Positions 61,889 to 64,000 of a stretch of 64,000 bases of DNA are shown here, piece after piece. Under the pieces are notes generated by a model that was not told where the DNA came from, made no database searches, and was given only the letters and a program-made list of their open reading frames with translations. The stretch covers positions 3,174,001 through 3,238,000 of the forward strand of contig NZ_CP090557.1 in assembly GCF_021484805.1 (NCBI RefSeq), read 5' to 3'. The translations under genes were made by a program, and so were the position numbers. The first letter of the stretch is position 1. Every line of letters starts with the position of its first letter. Origin of the DNA: Tellurirhabdus bombi. Lineage in GTDB: Bacteria > Bacteroidota > Bacteroidia > Cytophagales > Spirosomataceae.

Positions 61889-61929
61889 CAGGCAGGATGT
61901 TTGGCGCCTCACGAGCATGTTCCTGCCTG
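61889..61929. repeat. Inverted repeat between the SRAP and TonB-receptor genes
   Basis: CAGGCAGGA (61889-61897) and TCCTGCCTG (61921-61929) are exact complements with a 23-base loop. There is no clear T-tract. It may be a stabilising hairpin or a regulatory site in the 209-base spacer. Confidence 0.45.
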
Positions 61930-62063
61930 CCTATTCCATTCATCCTTTCTGATTTCCTCCCGCCCAACGCATAAGCCGTTCTCGGATTTGACCGGTAATT
62001 AAATGCATTCCTAACCAATATTTGTAGGCTTTTTCACCAGGAAAAGTCCAGTAAACTCTCTAT

Positions 62064-64000
62064 ATGAAGAAAAATCTATTGCTTTTATTTTTAGGTTGCT
62101 CCACGGTTGCGCTGGCCCAAACGGCACCAGTAGGCGGAAATCCTGGCAATCGACCCGCTGTCGCCATTCCCGGCACGGCAAACGACAACACACCACGCGG
62201 AAATGGTAAAATAGTGGGTGTTTTGGTGGATTCAACCACAAAAAAGCCCGTCGAATTTGCAACGGTAGCCCTGATTAGCCTCGAAACGAATAAGCCCATC
62301 GACGGAACAACTACGGACGACAAAGGAAAATTTGCGCTGACGAAAGTAGCGAACGGAAATTACCGCGTTCAGTTTTCATTTATTGGGTATAGATTGAAGG
62401 AAAGCGGTCTGGTTAAAATCGACCGGGGTACAGACATCAACCTTGGGAATGTGCAAATTGCGCCGGATGTTAAGACGCTGAAAGAAGTAACGGTGACTGG
62501 TCAGGCAGCCATGATCGAAGAGAAAGTGGACCGCCTGGTTTACAACGCCGAAAAAGACCTGACTACCAAGGGCGGTGATGCGACCGACGTCATGCGCCGT
62601 GTGCCCCTGTTATCGGTTGACCTGGACGGAAACGTTACCCTGCGGGGCAGCCAGAACGTGCGGGTTTTGATCAACAACAAGCCTTCGACCATCATTGCCA
62701 GCAGCGTGGCCGATGCCCTGAAGCAAATTCCAGCGGATATGATTAAGTCGGTGGAGGTGATTACGTCGCCATCGGCTAAATACGATGCGGAAGGCTCGGC
62801 GGGGATTATCAACGTCATTACCAAGAAAAACAACTTGCAGGGAGCCACGCTCAGCGTGGACGTGGGTGCCGGTAACCGGGGCTCTAACCTGGGCGTAAAC
62901 GGAAACCTGCGGACGGGCAAAATGGGCTTTACGCTGAGCGGCTTCGGACGGGCCAACTACAACATTAAAGGTACGTTCGACAACACCCAGACCAGTATTC
63001 GGGACGGGGCGACGTATGTAACCCGGCAAACGGCTGACACCAAGAACCAGTTTACGTTCGGTACGTATCAGTTAGGTTGGGATTACGACATTAATAAAAA
63101 TAACGTGGTTACGGCTGGTGTCCGTTATGGCGCTCGCAACGGGACAAACTCGCAGTACCTCATTACGACACCCGCCGCGGGTACGCCTATCCGCGATGTG
63201 GATATCAAAGACTTGTCGGGGACGGTTGACGTGAACGTGGACTACACCCGAACGCTGAAAAAGCCCCAACAGGAATTCAGTATCCTGACGCTTTTTAGTC
63301 GGAATAACCGTACGAACGACTTTGTGGCTGACCTGCTCGATGGCAACAAAACGATTGTGGGCCGCGAACGCAACGATAACGGCAGCTTTAACCAGGAAAC
63401 TACCATTCAGGCGGACTACCAGACGCCCATCCGTGCTAACCAGCAGTTGGAACTAGGTGGTAAAGGCATTTTCCGGCAGGTTGAAAGCACGTATCAATAC
63501 CTGATTGCCGAAGGAGCGAACGGCGCTTACCAACTGAACCCGAATCGTCCGGCTAACATGCTGAACTACGATCAGAACGTGGTGGCTTCTTATCTGTCGT
63601 ATACGTATTCGACCAAGAACAAGTATACGTTTAAAGTAGGGGGGCGGTATGAATACACGATGATCAACGCCACTTTTAGCGCGGAGCAGAAAATCGATGT
63701 GCCCGATTACGGTAATTTTGTGCCGAGCGTCAACATCTCGAAAGCCCTGAAAGGCGGTAAAATGCTACGATTAGGGTATAACCGTCGTTTGCAACGTCCC
63801 GGTATTCAGTTCCTGAATCCGAATGTCAATGCGGCCAACCCGCGCAATATCTCATTCGGAAATCCGTATCTGCGGCCGGAGCTAACCGATAACGTTGAGT
63901 TGACATACAGTACAACGATAAAAACGCTTTACCTGAATTTTACGGGCTATGGCCGCACGACAAATAATTCGATTGAAAGTGTGCGCCAGCTAATCGGCAC
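62064..64000 (+). CDS. TonB-dependent outer-membrane receptor (partial, 3' end beyond window)
   Basis: ATG 62064 opens a frame that stays open to the end of the window (about 645 codons). A signal peptide (MKKNLLLLFLGCSTVALAQ) is followed by a carboxypeptidase-regulatory-like domain (about 50-140) with VGVLVDSTTKKPVEFATVAL. The plug domain carries LINNKPSTIIASS and IKSVEVITSPSAKYDAEGSAG, and barrel strands begin near residue 260. It belongs to the family whose members take up siderophores, peptides or sugars using TonB energy. The substrate is unknown. AATATTTG at 62017-62024 is a weak -7 candidate. Confidence 0.9.
   Translation, partial: MKKNLLLLFLGCSTVALAQTAPVGGNPGNRPAVAIPGTANDNTPRGNGKIVGVLVDSTTKKPVEFATVALISLETNKPIDGTTTDDKGKFALTKVANGNYRVQFSFIGYRLKESGLVKIDRGTDINLGNVQIAPDVKTLKEVTVTGQAAMIEEKVDRLVYNAEKDLTTKGGDATDVMRRVPLLSVDLDGNVTLRGSQNVRVLINNKPSTIIASSVADALKQIPADMIKSVEVITSPSAKYDAEGSAGIINVITKKNNLQGATLSVDVGAGNRGSNLGVNGNLRTGKMGFTLSGFGRANYNIKGTFDNTQTSIRDGATYVTRQTADTKNQFTFGTYQLGWDYDINKNNVVTAGVRYGARNGTNSQYLITTPAAGTPIRDVDIKDLSGTVDVNVDYTRTLKKPQQEFSILTLFSRNNRTNDFVADLLDGNKTIVGRERNDNGSFNQETTIQADYQTPIRANQQLELGGKGIFRQVESTYQYLIAEGANGAYQLNPNRPANMLNYDQNVVASYLSYTYSTKNKYTFKVGGRYEYTMINATFSAEQKIDVPDYGNFVPSVNISKALKGGKMLRLGYNRRLQRPGIQFLNPNVNAANPRNISFGNPYLRPELTDNVELTYSTTIKTLYLNFTGYGRTTNNSIESVRQLIG

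Overview
The window is chromosomal DNA of a Bacteroidota member, most likely a Cytophagales bacterium of the Spirosoma/Larkinella type. This is inferred from gene content and signals, not from a search. The supporting features are a fused MurF-alanine racemase, a DUF2723 glycosyltransferase, an extracellular nuclease with a type IX secretion (T9SS) tail, a carboxypeptidase-like/TonB receptor, RpiB, a single-chain glycyl-tRNA synthetase, sigma factor plus membrane-partner pairs, and several TAnnTTTG promoter -7 boxes. Shine-Dalgarno sequences are mostly absent. I saw no rRNA, tRNA, CRISPR array, intact prophage or insertion sequence.

Layout. 1-5.7 kb: the end of nuoH, a secreted or outer-membrane protein, an O-antigen-ligase-like membrane protein, and a glucuronokinase-like GHMP kinase followed by galU and preceded by queG. 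5.9-10.8 kb: grpE-dnaJ, then the DUF2723 glycosyltransferase. 10.8-14.3 kb: a gene-poor island with a frameshifted tyrosine-recombinase remnant, tiny unknown genes, a curlin-repeat protein without a signal peptide, and a duplicated terminator-like element. 14.3-30.3 kb: housekeeping and transport genes, namely a NatAB-like ABC exporter, a GltP-type symporter, the T9SS nuclease, glyS, a helix-hairpin-helix protein, a LOG-family protein, rpiB, a GT-C-like membrane protein, rbfA and a LolC-like permease. 30.4-36.2 kb: an M1 aminopeptidase and polA.

36.2-45.1 kb is one functional block. A HlyD adaptor, a TolC channel, a MacB-like ATPase and two FtsX permeases form an efflux system, followed by an NtrC-type (sigma-54) response regulator and an NtrY-like histidine kinase. 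The upstream region has a palindrome, a near-consensus -24/-12 sigma-54 element and a small ORF with a strong Shine-Dalgarno. 45-50 kb: a universal stress protein, CorA and MurF-Alr. 49.9-52.9 kb is more AT-rich and carries an ECF sigma factor, a membrane-anchored AraC regulator and a coiled-coil secreted protein. 52.9-64 kb: a PG_1098-like methyltransferase, a SulP transporter, an MHS-family transporter with a small membrane partner, acetyl-CoA synthetase, a sigma/membrane-protein pair, an SRAP protein and the start of a TonB-dependent receptor.

The most unusual structure is a dispersed intergenic repeat. Four short spacers (3.6, 26.9, 29.0 and 41.1 kb) are filled by imperfect hairpins built from a degenerate GAGYGAAA unit, and all share the core CTCTTTCGCTCTTT or its complement. 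A similar hairpin made of TGAATAA units sits at 4.7 kb. The second most interesting point is the neighbouring glucuronokinase-like and galU genes, which could make UDP-glucuronate by a plant-like salvage route.
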